A stretch of DNA of 13,093 nt from Paramacrobiotus metropolitanus. Taxonomy: Eukaryota > Tardigrada > Eutardigrada > Parachela > Macrobiotidae. Location: positions 436,001-449,093 of the forward strand of contig NW_026570332.1 in assembly GCF_019649055.1 (NCBI RefSeq), given 5' to 3'. Under the pieces are notes generated by a model. It was not told the origin of the DNA. It was given only the letters and a program-made list of their open reading frames with translations, and did no database searches. The translations under genes and the position numbers were made by a program. This document shows positions 1-4,997 of this stretch, piece after piece (position 1 is the first letter of the stretch; every line of letters starts with the position of its first letter).

Positions 1-185
1 GAATCAAAGCTGGATGATCCAGTAACAGGAGATGCAACGGAGTACTTGAAATCCGGAAGTCAAGACGGAATCTAGTAAACAAATCGCTTCCAGAAAACAA
101 GCAAACCAAACTGAAAAAAGACTGCTTCATACGATAGAGTAGTATCCACGCGCAATAACAGAGCGATGAGCAGGTTAGGCGTAAG

Positions 186-193
186 TATAAAAG
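186..193 (+). promoter_or_regulatory. TATA box (TATAAAAG)
   Basis: TATAAAAG is a perfect match to the eukaryotic RNA polymerase II TATA consensus. It stands in mixed sequence just before the AT-rich core, so it is not simply part of an A/T run. Transcription would start about 30 bp downstream, near 215-222. Its orientation is opposite to the coding region at 4566-13092, so it is not that region's promoter. Confidence 0.45.
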
Positions 194-384
194 CCGCAGG
201 CAACAGCACACCGGCGACATTTTAAACTACGTATGACAATTGTGACGCAGGCAGTGGCTCTTCTCAATATGTACTTACAAAATAATAAAAAAATTAAGAT
301 TTAGTTTACTTTACTTAAATAAAAAAGATTTACTTTCTATGCTATACAAATTGTGACAGGCAAGCACAGAGAGCTCACAGGTGA

Positions 385-403
385 CTTTATTGTACAAATA
401 AAG
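385..403. terminator. two-way poly(A)-signal hairpin
   Basis: CTTTATT (385-391) pairs perfectly with AATAAAG (397-403) around the loop GTACA. The right arm contains AATAAA on the plus strand and the left arm gives AATAAA on the minus strand, so one 19-bp inverted repeat supplies a poly(A) signal in both directions. No cleavage site is proven. Confidence 0.35.
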
Positions 404-791
404 TGGAGCAAATGCCGCGTGAATGCGGGGAAAAACACAACAAAGGCCAATGTCTGGCAGGAAAGTGAGCAGTCAAGTTGCTGCGAGCTAGTTCCAGAGC
501 GTAATGAAATGTAGAGAAAGAAATGTGCTGGCGGCAACGGCGTCACGCTGTCCAGACACATGGAATGTGAGTGCGCAGACTGGACTCGTATCCAACGCGA
601 GCGAATATACGCTGAGTCATACAGCGAGAGAGAGGAGCGAGAGAGCAAGTATGCTCAGTGAGTGCGCCCGCGGTGTATCCGCATAGGCGGAGAGTGCAGT
701 GCAGCCACTCACGTACGTACAAGAGAGGGCGAATCAGCATGTGTGCAGTGATACGCATACGCAAAGTGGCGTATCTATCACGCAGGCTGTC

Positions 792-830
792 GTGCCTCTA
801 ACATGCCTCTGGGCGGGAATCCGAGCTCCT
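792..830 (+). repeat. dispersed repeat, copy 1 (related to 2568-2684)
   Basis: GTGCCTCTAACATGCC at 792-807 is repeated exactly at 2624-2639. The block 805-830 (GCCTCTGGGC, four bases, ATCCGAGCTCCT) matches 2568-2593 at 22 of 26 positions with the same internal spacing. A third, weaker version begins at 2661 (GCCTCTGGACGGG then TCCGAG). This ties the flank to the hairpin-rich region as parts of one element. Confidence 0.6.
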
Positions 831-1030
831 GCGAGGATGCTCCGACTCAGTACCGCGCCAGCATCGCACCTCTCCGGTCGACCCATGTGGGGTCGCCGGT
901 ACGCGTCCTCTTCCAATGGGAGTCCGGTGTCTGTTGACCGTCCCATCCTTCACCTCCAGATCCATGAGAGGCAAGCAACTCACGGCCGAAAATCTGGAAG
1001 CCGCTCGGGTTTCGTTGTTGGACCGGTATC

Positions 1031-1042
1031 GCGTCTGTTGGC
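1031..1042 (+). repeat. 12-mer GCGTCTGTTGGC, copy 1
   Basis: This exact 12-mer recurs at 2705-2716 and 4349-4360, with a one-base variant at 1052-1063. At the two downstream sites it forms the loop and inner stem of a hairpin whose outer stem differs (ATGGC/GCCAT; CCGGGGC/GCTCCGG). Here only the inner GC/GC pairs form, so the copy may be degenerate. Confidence 0.45.
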
Positions 1043-1115
1043 AGGCATCTTGCTTCTGTTGGCTCGCGGAGAAAATGAGAGAAAAGTTTAATGACAAGTT
1101 AAAAAGTAATAAAGT

Positions 1116-1762
1116 TTAATCACAATTCCAGTGAGCAAAAAGTAAATACGAAACAGATCTGGTTAGAGATTCTAAGTAAAATACAATTCCGTTTGTTAGA
1201 AAATGTATAAAAATACTAAAAAGAGATCTGTCCGGGGGCTTATTCCGACTAGGATGACGTCCACGGGTCTTGAGTTTCCACGGGGTCTCCTGTCCAAGTG
1301 CAGTCCGGTGTGTCAGGTCCGGGGCGTCGGTTCCCGGGTTACCTCACGTAACCGGTAATTTTCGTCCGAGGTCGGGTAAGCACGGCTGACACTTACGTCC
1401 GACTCGTATCTTATCCGTTCCGGAAAGAGAGAGGCACTGTCGCGTTCGCGAATGCCGAAGCATCCTCTCTAAGTAAGGGAATGGACCAAGGTCTCAGACC
1501 AAGGTCGACCTACTGGCAGGTTTAACCAGCGGTCGTGGAATCCGGCTAAGTCCCGAATTCCAAAGTTCAGTCAGGTCGGACAAAACCGTACTTGTGTCGT
1601 GCGACTTCTGTGGTCGCCAAGTGGTAATGCCGATGGAATGTGGTCGGTTAAAACCGTCAAATCTGCTACCACGAGCCTGGTTGTGACTTCCGATGCGAAC
1701 TGGCTCGAAGGTCCGGTCGGAATTTGTTGTTCCATCCATCCCTGTTAATTCACTGTTGGCAT
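1116..1762. other. noncoding stretch with scattered hairpins
   Basis: I see no gene. Inverted repeats include GGTTAC/GTAACC (1337-1353, loop CTCAC), TCGCG-TT-CGCGA (1440-1451), and a tandem pair of the palindrome GACCAAGGTC at 1484-1493 and 1497-1506. The word GGTCGG appears at 1370, 1574, 1642 and 1715, ahead of the dense array that follows. The first 100 bp are AT-rich and join the flank on the left. Confidence 0.45.
1601..1617. repeat. TTCTGTG-loop hairpin 1
   Basis: GCGAC (1601-1605) pairs with GTCGC (1613-1617) around the loop TTCTGTG. It is the first clear member of the family whose loop is constant while the stem sequence varies. It lies in noncoding sequence. Confidence 0.55.
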
Positions 1763-1855
1763 CCGACTTGCTGTCGGTTGATGGATATCCGACCTGAGGT
1801 CGGTCGTATGTTATCCGACCTGAGGTCGGTAGTAATGCTGTACGACCCGAGGTCG
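1763..1855. repeat. palindrome array, cluster 1
   Basis: A leading hairpin CCGAC-TTGCT-GTCGG (1763-1777) is followed by CCGACC-TGA-GGTCGG (1789-1803), an identical copy (1815-1829) and CGACC-CGA-GGTCG (1843-1855). Centres are 26, 26 and 27 bp apart. Linkers share the word ATGTTATCC or a close form, so each palindrome is part of a 27-bp tandem monomer. Even spacing and conserved linkers argue against chance inverted repeats. Confidence 0.7.
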
Positions 1856-1943
1856 GTTACCACGTGACTGGTCCGTGCAAAGGTCGTATTTCGGCTAATC
1901 CGCTGATGTTCTAGGCGAATCCGAACAATCCGGCGTTCCTAAC

Positions 1944-2015
1944 CGACTTCTGTGGTCGATTGGACCGGTTTATCCGACCTGAGGTCGGTGGCAATGTTAT
2001 CCGACTGGAGGTCGG
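1944..2015. repeat. palindrome array, cluster 2
   Basis: It opens with a TTCTGTG-loop hairpin, CGAC/GTCG (1944-1958), flanked by AA/TT that can pair after one C-A mismatch. Then come CCGACC-TGA-GGTCGG (1974-1988) and CCGAC-TGGAG-GTCGG (2001-2015), 27 bp centre to centre, with the AATGTTATCC linker. Here the leading hairpin belongs to the 7-base-loop family, which links the two repeat types. Confidence 0.7.
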
Positions 2016-2100
2016 TTACTCCAAATCCCAGGTCAATTGAGGTCGATTCCTTCCGTCCGGAAGTCGTTTTCCGTGAAGATCTTCCAAGAGATGTTCAACT

Positions 2101-2197
2101 ACCGACCTGTTGTCGGTCGCTTAACATATCCGACTCGAGGTCGGGTGCAATGTTATATCACCCAAGGTCGGTGATGATGTTGTACGACCCGAGGTCG
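2101..2197. repeat. palindrome array, cluster 3
   Basis: Leading hairpin ACCGAC-CTGTT-GTCGGT (2101-2117) is followed by CCGAC-TCGAG-GTCGG (2130-2144), a degenerate unit centred near 2164 (TCACC...GGTCGGTGA) and CGACC-CGA-GGTCG (2185-2197). Centres fall about 27 bp apart. The middle unit has lost most of its symmetry but keeps its place, so spacing is conserved beyond the palindrome itself. Confidence 0.65.
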
Positions 2198-2283
2198 GTT
2201 ATCCCGTTTCGCAGGTCGACTGAGGTCGATTTCATCCGTCCGGAAGTCGTTTTCCGTAAACATCTTGGATGGCGTCTCCATCC

Positions 2284-2354
2284 ACCGACCTGTTGTCGGT
2301 TACTTCACATGTCCGACCCGAGGTCGGTTACAACGTTATCCGACCCGAGGTCGG
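2284..2354. repeat. palindrome array, cluster 4
   Basis: ACCGAC-CTGTT-GTCGGT (2284-2300) leads CCGACC-CGA-GGTCGG at 2313-2327 and 2340-2354, 27 bp apart. It is the counterpart of cluster 3 in the second 183-bp unit. The central triplet is CGA here where clusters 1 and 2 have TGA; the change is in the loop, and the stems are intact. Confidence 0.7.
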
Positions 2355-2445
2355 TGATTCCATGATTCCGTGTTCAACCGAAGTGAGTTACGGTATGCAG
2401 GCTCAAAGTGGAGCCATACAAGTCCGTTTCGGTGGAATCGTCCTT

Positions 2446-2520
2446 ATAACCGACCTGTTGTCGGTTATTCCACTTTATCCGACCTGAGGTTGGACATAAT
2501 GTTATCCAACTTGAGGTCGG
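2446..2520. repeat. palindrome array, cluster 5
   Basis: The leading hairpin has a perfect 9-bp stem, ATAACCGAC/GTCGGTTAT, around CTGTT (2446-2468). It is followed by CCGACC-TGA-GGTTGG (2479-2493, one G-T pair) and CCAAC-TTGAG-GTCGG (2506-2520, one A-C mismatch), 27 bp apart. The extra outer pairs here are absent from clusters 3 and 4, where the flanking bases differ. Confidence 0.65.
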
Positions 2521-2567
2521 TGATTCCTCATCCAGGTCGGTTCCGTCCGTCAAGAGGTCGGTTTCAA

Positions 2568-2684
2568 GCCTCTGGGCACTCATCCGAGCTCCTCGAAGTC
2601 GTTTTCGGAGTAAATTCCGGTTGGTGCCTCTAACATGCCCCGGTTCGGGCTCGCGTTTTTGCCTCTGGACGGGTCCGAGTTCCG
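2568..2684 (+). repeat. dispersed repeat, copies 2 and 3 (related to 792-830)
   Basis: Block 2568-2593 and word 2624-2639 match the flank copy, and 2661-2684 is a weaker third version with two bases missing before TCCGAG. The order suggests 792-830 is a collapsed form of this longer arrangement, or that this one arose by local duplication. Confidence 0.55.
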
Positions 2685-2701
2685 TCAAGTTCGGCGGTTC
2701 T

Positions 2702-2719
2702 ATGGCGTCTGTTGGCCAT
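2702..2719. repeat. GTCTGTTG-loop hairpin
   Basis: ATGGC (2702-2706) pairs with GCCAT (2715-2719) around the 8-base loop GTCTGTTG. The same loop has a different, longer stem at 4344-4365. This is a second loop class, close in sequence to TTCTGTG. Confidence 0.5.
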
Positions 2720-2753
2720 TCAGCATGCATTCCTGATTACTTATGGCGTCGAA

Positions 2754-2768
2754 GGACTTCTGTGGTCC
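2754..2768. repeat. TTCTGTG-loop hairpin 3
   Basis: GGAC/GTCC closes the loop TTCTGTG (2758-2764). The outermost pair is G-C here against C-G in the CGAC/GTCG stem at 1944, a reversed pair. AA/TT outside may add pairs around a bulged C. Confidence 0.5.
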
Positions 2769-3341
2769 CTTTTAACCAGGTAATCTCTTTGGTTCGTTTT
2801 GTGCGTCGGGCCCCGACTTATGCCAGACTGCCCGTTCCCATCCCCATGCAGCATGCAACCTGGGGTAGGATCAGATCACTTCGCCTCCCCTGGTTGGAGT
2901 TTCTTTGTTCGGTTCCGCGAACCTGCGACGCCTTGTCTCTTCTGTTGGGGGAAGACATCGCACGTCCGCGGGGAATTTTGCTTTGCCGGTGACGCTGGCC
3001 AACTGGCCGTTACTGTTGCGGGCAGGTGGTCATCGCCATCGGGGTTAAGAGGGGGTGCAGGTCGAGTATTCTAACTCGGTCTGCCTAGGGTGTTCCATTT
3101 GAGACATGGGGAAGCAGGTCGCGGCGGAGTCGTTGGTATGGTGGCCAAATCACCGTCGCTGTTCCTCTTCAGGTAATGGCAGCACGGTCAAGCCGCGCGT
3201 AGTCGTGGTCACCGGTGAATCGGTTGGTTTATCCGATATCCTCCGGGGGAGACTGCGGTTGGACTCCAGGTACAGGTTCCTGGTTGAGAGCCTGTAGGTC
3301 CGGGTTCAAACGGAGAATCCGTCCAGACTAAAATCGTAGTC

Positions 3342-3365
3342 AGGTGTCGCGGTTTGCGGTCACCT
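3342..3365. repeat. GGTTT-loop hairpin (CGGTCTG class)
   Basis: AGGTG (3342-3346) pairs with CACCT (3361-3365) and CGC (3348-3350) with GCG (3356-3358), around the loop GGTTT and a small internal bulge. It resembles the GGTCT-loop hairpins at 3743 and 4004. Confidence 0.4.
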
Positions 3366-3483
3366 TTACCGACTTCTGTGGTCAGTGAAGACTGCGATAA
3401 AGCCATCCCGTTTGTAATTTCCATATGCTTCCGTCAGGTCGACGTCGGTTGGTCAATGTTTAGAAGGTCGGCTACCGTTGGCA

Positions 3484-3504
3484 GATCGACTTCTGTGGTC
3501 GATT
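3484..3504. repeat. TTCTGTG-loop hairpin 5
   Basis: ATCGAC/GTCGAT (6 bp) plus an outer G-T pair enclose TTCTGTG (3491-3497). A weaker relative with only GAC/GTC next to the loop and an internal C-A mismatch lies at 3368-3386. Confidence 0.55.
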
Positions 3505-3608
3505 CTAGGTAGCGGGTCATAGTTGACACTATCCGTTCCGTTGCGGTCCAATTGATTCCATGTTATTTAGGGACTTGTTATCCTATCGGCCGTCCGTTTC
3601 TCGGAGTT

Positions 3609-3722
3609 AACCGTGGGTGCCTTGGCAAGCATGGTCCTGAACACACCGCAGTGCTGTGTTCCGGGCCATGCTAGCGGAATCCTCGCTGGTTCGTACTCCG
3701 GAGTCCGGTTGCCGGAGTGTTG
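3609..3722. repeat. long-stem structure, copy 1
   Basis: An 18-position stem (3628-3645 with 3655-3672) has one T-G wobble (3635/3665) and one T-C mismatch (3638/3662). After the word TAGCGGAATCCTC comes a second stem, ACTCCGG/CCGGAGT (3695-3718). The order GGGTGCC, long stem, TAGCG-AATCCTC, CTCCGG stem is the same in copy 2 about 580 bp on. In the middle of the long stem the two copies share almost no sequence, yet both pair. Confidence 0.65.
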
Positions 3723-3742
3723 ATGTCGTAGATCGTAATTAA

Positions 3743-3761
3743 CCAACACGGTCTGTGTTGG
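3743..3761. repeat. GGTCT-loop hairpin
   Basis: CCAACAC (3743-3749) pairs perfectly with GTGTTGG (3755-3761) around GGTCT. The same loop, always closed by C-G, appears with other stems at 3922-3934 (ACAC/GCGT with one A-C mismatch) and 4004-4016 (TCGC/GCGA). Confidence 0.5.
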
Positions 3762-3808
3762 GTGCCCTTTTATACCAGGTATTCTTCGGATGTAAGGTTG
3801 AAACTTCA

Positions 3809-3825
3809 CCGACTTCTGTGGTCGG
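3809..3825. repeat. TTCTGTG-loop hairpin 6
   Basis: CCGAC (3809-3813) and GTCGG (3821-3825) enclose TTCTGTG. The stem is the same as in the GGTCGG palindromes, joining the two repeat families. Confidence 0.55.
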
Positions 3826-3879
3826 CTAAGTTATCCGAGTCGTGATTAGAGAAGGTCCAAGTTCTACCTTAAAATTGGC

Positions 3880-3894
3880 TGACTTCCGTGGTCA
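3880..3894. repeat. TTCCGTG-loop hairpin 7
   Basis: TGAC/GTCA around TTCCGTG, a one-base loop variant. TTG (3876-3878) and CAA (3896-3898) can pair outside a small internal loop. A downstream GGTAG (3900-3904) and CTACC can close a larger domain around the GGTCT-loop hairpin. Confidence 0.45.
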
Positions 3895-3960
3895 ACAAAG
3901 GTAGTGGATCGTGGTTCTGTGACACGGTCTGCGTGACTTCCTTTAGCTACCTCGGAAATG

Positions 3961-3979
3961 GTCAACTTCTGTGGTTGAC
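3961..3979. repeat. TTCTGTG-loop hairpin 8
   Basis: GTCAAC (3961-3966) pairs perfectly with GTTGAC (3974-3979). Relative to the ATCGAC/GTCGAT stem, a C-G/G-C pair has become A-T with both sides changed, a clear compensating substitution. Confidence 0.6.
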
Positions 3980-4003
3980 TGAGGTAACGGGGCACGGTTG
4001 AAG

Positions 4004-4016
4004 TCGCGGTCTGCGA
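4004..4016. repeat. GGTCT-loop hairpin
   Basis: TCGC/GCGA encloses GGTCT. It follows hairpin 8 at the same relative place as the GGTCT-loop hairpin follows hairpin 7, supporting a repeated two-hairpin module. Confidence 0.45.
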
Positions 4017-4085
4017 AGTTAAGTCGTCCGGTTCTTCGTTCCTGCCTTCGGTTAATTCAGTGCGTCATGTCGTAACAGGTCGGTT

Positions 4086-4102
4086 TTAACTTCTGTGGTC
4101 AA
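4086..4102. repeat. TTCTGTG-loop hairpin 9
   Basis: TTAAC/GTCAA with one A-C mismatch around TTCTGTG (4091-4097). The mismatch would be a G-U pair in a minus-strand RNA. Confidence 0.4.
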
Positions 4103-4190
4103 TTCCGAACCATGTGACATTGCGGGCCGATGAGGATACCACTGTCTGCGGTGATGAAAGTTACTGGGCGGTTACCCGGTCCCAAAGTCG

Positions 4191-4297
4191 GCCACGGGTG
4201 CCAGGCGAACATGGTGTCGAGAACGTGACAACGTTTTCGACACCATGTTAGCGTAATCCTCTCGGTCTGTTCTCCGGAGTCGGTTAGCCGGAGTAAT
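4191..4297. repeat. long-stem structure, copy 2
   Basis: A 19-position stem (4208-4226 with 4231-4249) has only one G-T wobble (4221/4236) and a four-base loop GACA. The word TAGCGTAATCCTC follows, then CTCCGG/CCGGAG (4272-4293). Compared with copy 1, G-C at the base has become A-T and the stem core is replaced on both sides. As DNA it could extrude a cruciform; as RNA it would be a very stable hairpin. Confidence 0.65.
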
Positions 4298-4343
4298 CTC
4301 CTTCGGTAGCAGAACGTGGTTCACGATATGCTATGTTAGCAAG

Positions 4344-4365
4344 CCGGGGCGTCTGTTGGCTCCGG
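4344..4365. repeat. GTCTGTTG-loop hairpin
   Basis: CCGGGGC (4344-4350) pairs with GCTCCGG (4359-4365), including one G-T pair, around GTCTGTTG. Same loop as 2702-2719 with an unrelated stem. Confidence 0.5.
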
Positions 4366-4526
4366 TATGGTTCTGATCTCGTTCGCGATCTGCTAATGCC
4401 ATGCTGGGGAACTGAGGTCGGTTGCCCAGTTCTTTCCAGGGATTCCTTGGAGGACGTAACGGTACGGTGAAAGAACCGAAATACCCAGGTCTGACCACAC
4501 GTTTCCGGGTCCGACCAAAGAATCCG

Positions 4527-4545
4527 GCCAACTTATGTGGTTGGC
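4527..4545. repeat. TTATGTG-loop hairpin 10
   Basis: GCCAAC/GTTGGC, 6 perfect pairs, around TTATGTG (4533-4539). It lies about 20 bp 3' of the stop codon of the minus-strand coding region, so it would be the first element of that transcript's trailer. Confidence 0.6.
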
Positions 4546-4565
4546 GCTTCTGGCGTATTCGTGGT

Positions 4566-4997
4566 TCACGTCTGCTTTAGGGTCCATAAAAGAAAAGTAT
4601 CCGTTCCATGTTTTCCATGTCGTTTCTCGACGTGGCTGTTTCTCAGCCGGGCAGGTTCTCCGCTAGGTCGGTTCTCGACTTTGCTGTTTCTCAGCTCGGT
4701 GTCCCTTCCTTTACTGTTGAAGTCGGGGACACAGGTTCGCATGTGGGAACCTGTTATCCCAAGGGACTGAGATCGGCGGGTCCCCACCGAAGTAATCTCA
4801 TCTTCTTCATCGTCAGGTTTCGGTGGTTTACCAAGGCGCCGGAAGACATCTGGTTTGCATGTTGCTGGTGGCTGCCCACTCTGTTGTGGGGTGTCTTCCT
4901 GACCGGGGTGTTCCGCTTGCGCCTTCTTGGCTTTCTGGACCTTTCTACGGAGTTTGTGTGCGTTAGGTACCGCGCCGGGTGCCAAGTCGTCCGACAT
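4566..4997 (-). CDS. C-terminal coding segment of the long minus-strand frame (143 codons)
   Basis: I do not recognise this product. It is hydrophilic and highly charged, with a lysine/alanine-rich stretch near residues 17-28 (RRKVQKAKKAQAEH) and an acidic DDEEDEI patch near 63-69, next to PPKP. A 16-residue direct repeat ends it: LRNSKVEN then LRNSHVEK. The 3' stop at 4566 appears genuine, because noncoding, hairpin-rich sequence follows at once. It probably continues the 791-codon segment: that segment loses its character after LPDLTEKG near 5000, exactly where this frame becomes plausible. A single indel there would join them. As a stand-alone gene it would start at MSDDLAPG, which is less likely. 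Confidence 0.5.
   Translation of the reverse strand: MSDDLAPGAVPNAHKLRRKVQKAKKAQAEHPGQEDTPQQSGQPPATCKPDVFRRLGKPPKPDDEEDEITSVGTRRSQSLGITGSHMRTCVPDFNSKGRDTELRNSKVENRPSGEPARLRNSHVEKRHGKHGTDTFLLWTLKQT
4634..4695. repeat. 48-bp tandem repeat with TTTCT-loop hairpins
   Basis: GGCTG-TTTCT-CAGCC (4634-4648) and GCTG-TTTCT-CAGC (4683-4695) lie in a 48-bp direct repeat that also contains TTCTCGAC at 4624 and 4672. The period is 16 codons, so the frame is kept and the repeat shows in the protein tail. Confidence 0.55.
4731..4754. repeat. 8-bp stem hairpin inside coding sequence
   Basis: ACAGGTTC (4731-4738) pairs perfectly with GAACCTGT (4747-4754) around GCATGTGG. GGG and CCC outside (4725-4728, 4758-4760) can extend it across an internal loop. 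The loop ends in ATGTGG, close to the TTATGTG class. Confidence 0.4.

Larger units (their letters stand above)
1..540. other. AT-rich flank, LTR-like promoter/poly(A) region
   Basis: No credible gene. The stretch has a TATA box near 186, AATAAA signals at 284-289, 318-323 and 397-402, and a very A/T-rich core at about 275-335. A TATA box followed within about 100-200 bp by poly(A) signals is the order found in retroelement LTRs (family knowledge). No second copy, primer-binding site or TG...CA ends can be shown inside this window, so LTR identity is only a suggestion. Similar phrases ACAATTGTGAC (near 235) and ACAAATTGTGAC (near 345) may be an old internal repeat. Confidence 0.35.
541..1115. 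other. GA-rich and mixed flank without a convincing gene
   Basis: GA-rich motifs at about 621-646 resemble GAGA-factor type sites. The open frames here are short, overlap on both strands and have no domain character, so I do not call genes. The region does share blocks with the hairpin-rich part: 792-807 and 805-830 recur near 2568-2684, and GCGTCTGTTGGC at 1031-1042 recurs at 2705 and 4349. A plus-strand AATAAA lies at 1108-1113. The similar phrases AGTTTAATGACAAGTT and AGTTTAATCACAATT sit side by side at about 1085-1127. Confidence 0.4.
2029..2394. repeat. 183-bp direct duplication
   Basis: The unit starting CAGGTCAATTGAGGTCGATT at 2029 recurs as CAGGTCGACTGAGGTCGATT at 2212, a 183-bp period. 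Both contain GTCCGGAAGTCGTTTTCCGT (near 2056 and 2239), then a CTGTT-loop hairpin and two or three GGTCGG palindromes. A rearranged third copy is visible near 2533-2615 (GAAGTCGTTTTC at about 2595). Substitutions between copies are many, so the duplication is not recent. The first unit also contains the inverted repeat CTTCCG/CGGAAG (2050-2063). Confidence 0.6.
2521..3340. other. noncoding stretch with dispersed repeats and weak hairpins
   Basis: No convincing gene. Contents: repeat copies 2568-2593, 2624-2639 and 2661-2684; hairpins at 2702-2719 and 2754-2768; GTTCG/CGAAC (2907-2922, loop GTTCCG). From about 3000 to 3330 the sequence shows only short inverted repeats and a tRNA B-box-like phrase near 3304 that I rejected. 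Short open frames occur on the plus strand (2621-3074) but overlap in two frames and have no family character. Confidence 0.45.
3341..4565. other. diverged structured-module region, no gene
   Basis: No credible open frame. It is a string of related modules: a GACTTCTGTGGTC-type hairpin, then a phrase like AGGTARYGGG, then a GGTCT-loop hairpin. Hairpin loops lie at 3374, 3491, 3814, 3884, 3967, 4091 and 4533. Two copies of a larger two-stem structure sit at 3609-3722 and 4191-4297. The modules have diverged widely in sequence and keep most of their pairing, which suggests selection on structure. It ends just 3' of the minus-strand coding region, so it could be a long 3' untranslated region or trailer of that transcript. 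Confidence 0.55.

Noticed and set aside
504-1119. Overlapping short plus- and minus-strand open frames in the flank
   Set aside because: Several frames overlap, none has domain character or a conserved start context, and the region looks regulatory.
1895-1925. CTGATG...CGAA resembling a hammerhead ribozyme core
   Set aside because: The required stem between the two core words and the cleavage-site stem do not form.
1763-2520. CRISPR array
   Set aside because: The repeats are palindromes in 27-bp monomers with conserved linkers, not unique spacers, and there are no cas genes.
2621-3297. Plus-strand open frames of 63-123 codons
   Set aside because: They overlap in different frames, contain repeat-derived words and show no recognisable protein pattern.
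3255-3330. tRNA-like stretch with GGGTTCAAAC, resembling a B box, and an anticodon-arm-like CCAGG/CCTGG hairpin
   Set aside because: The T arm does not pair correctly around TTCAAAC and no acceptor stem or D arm can be built.
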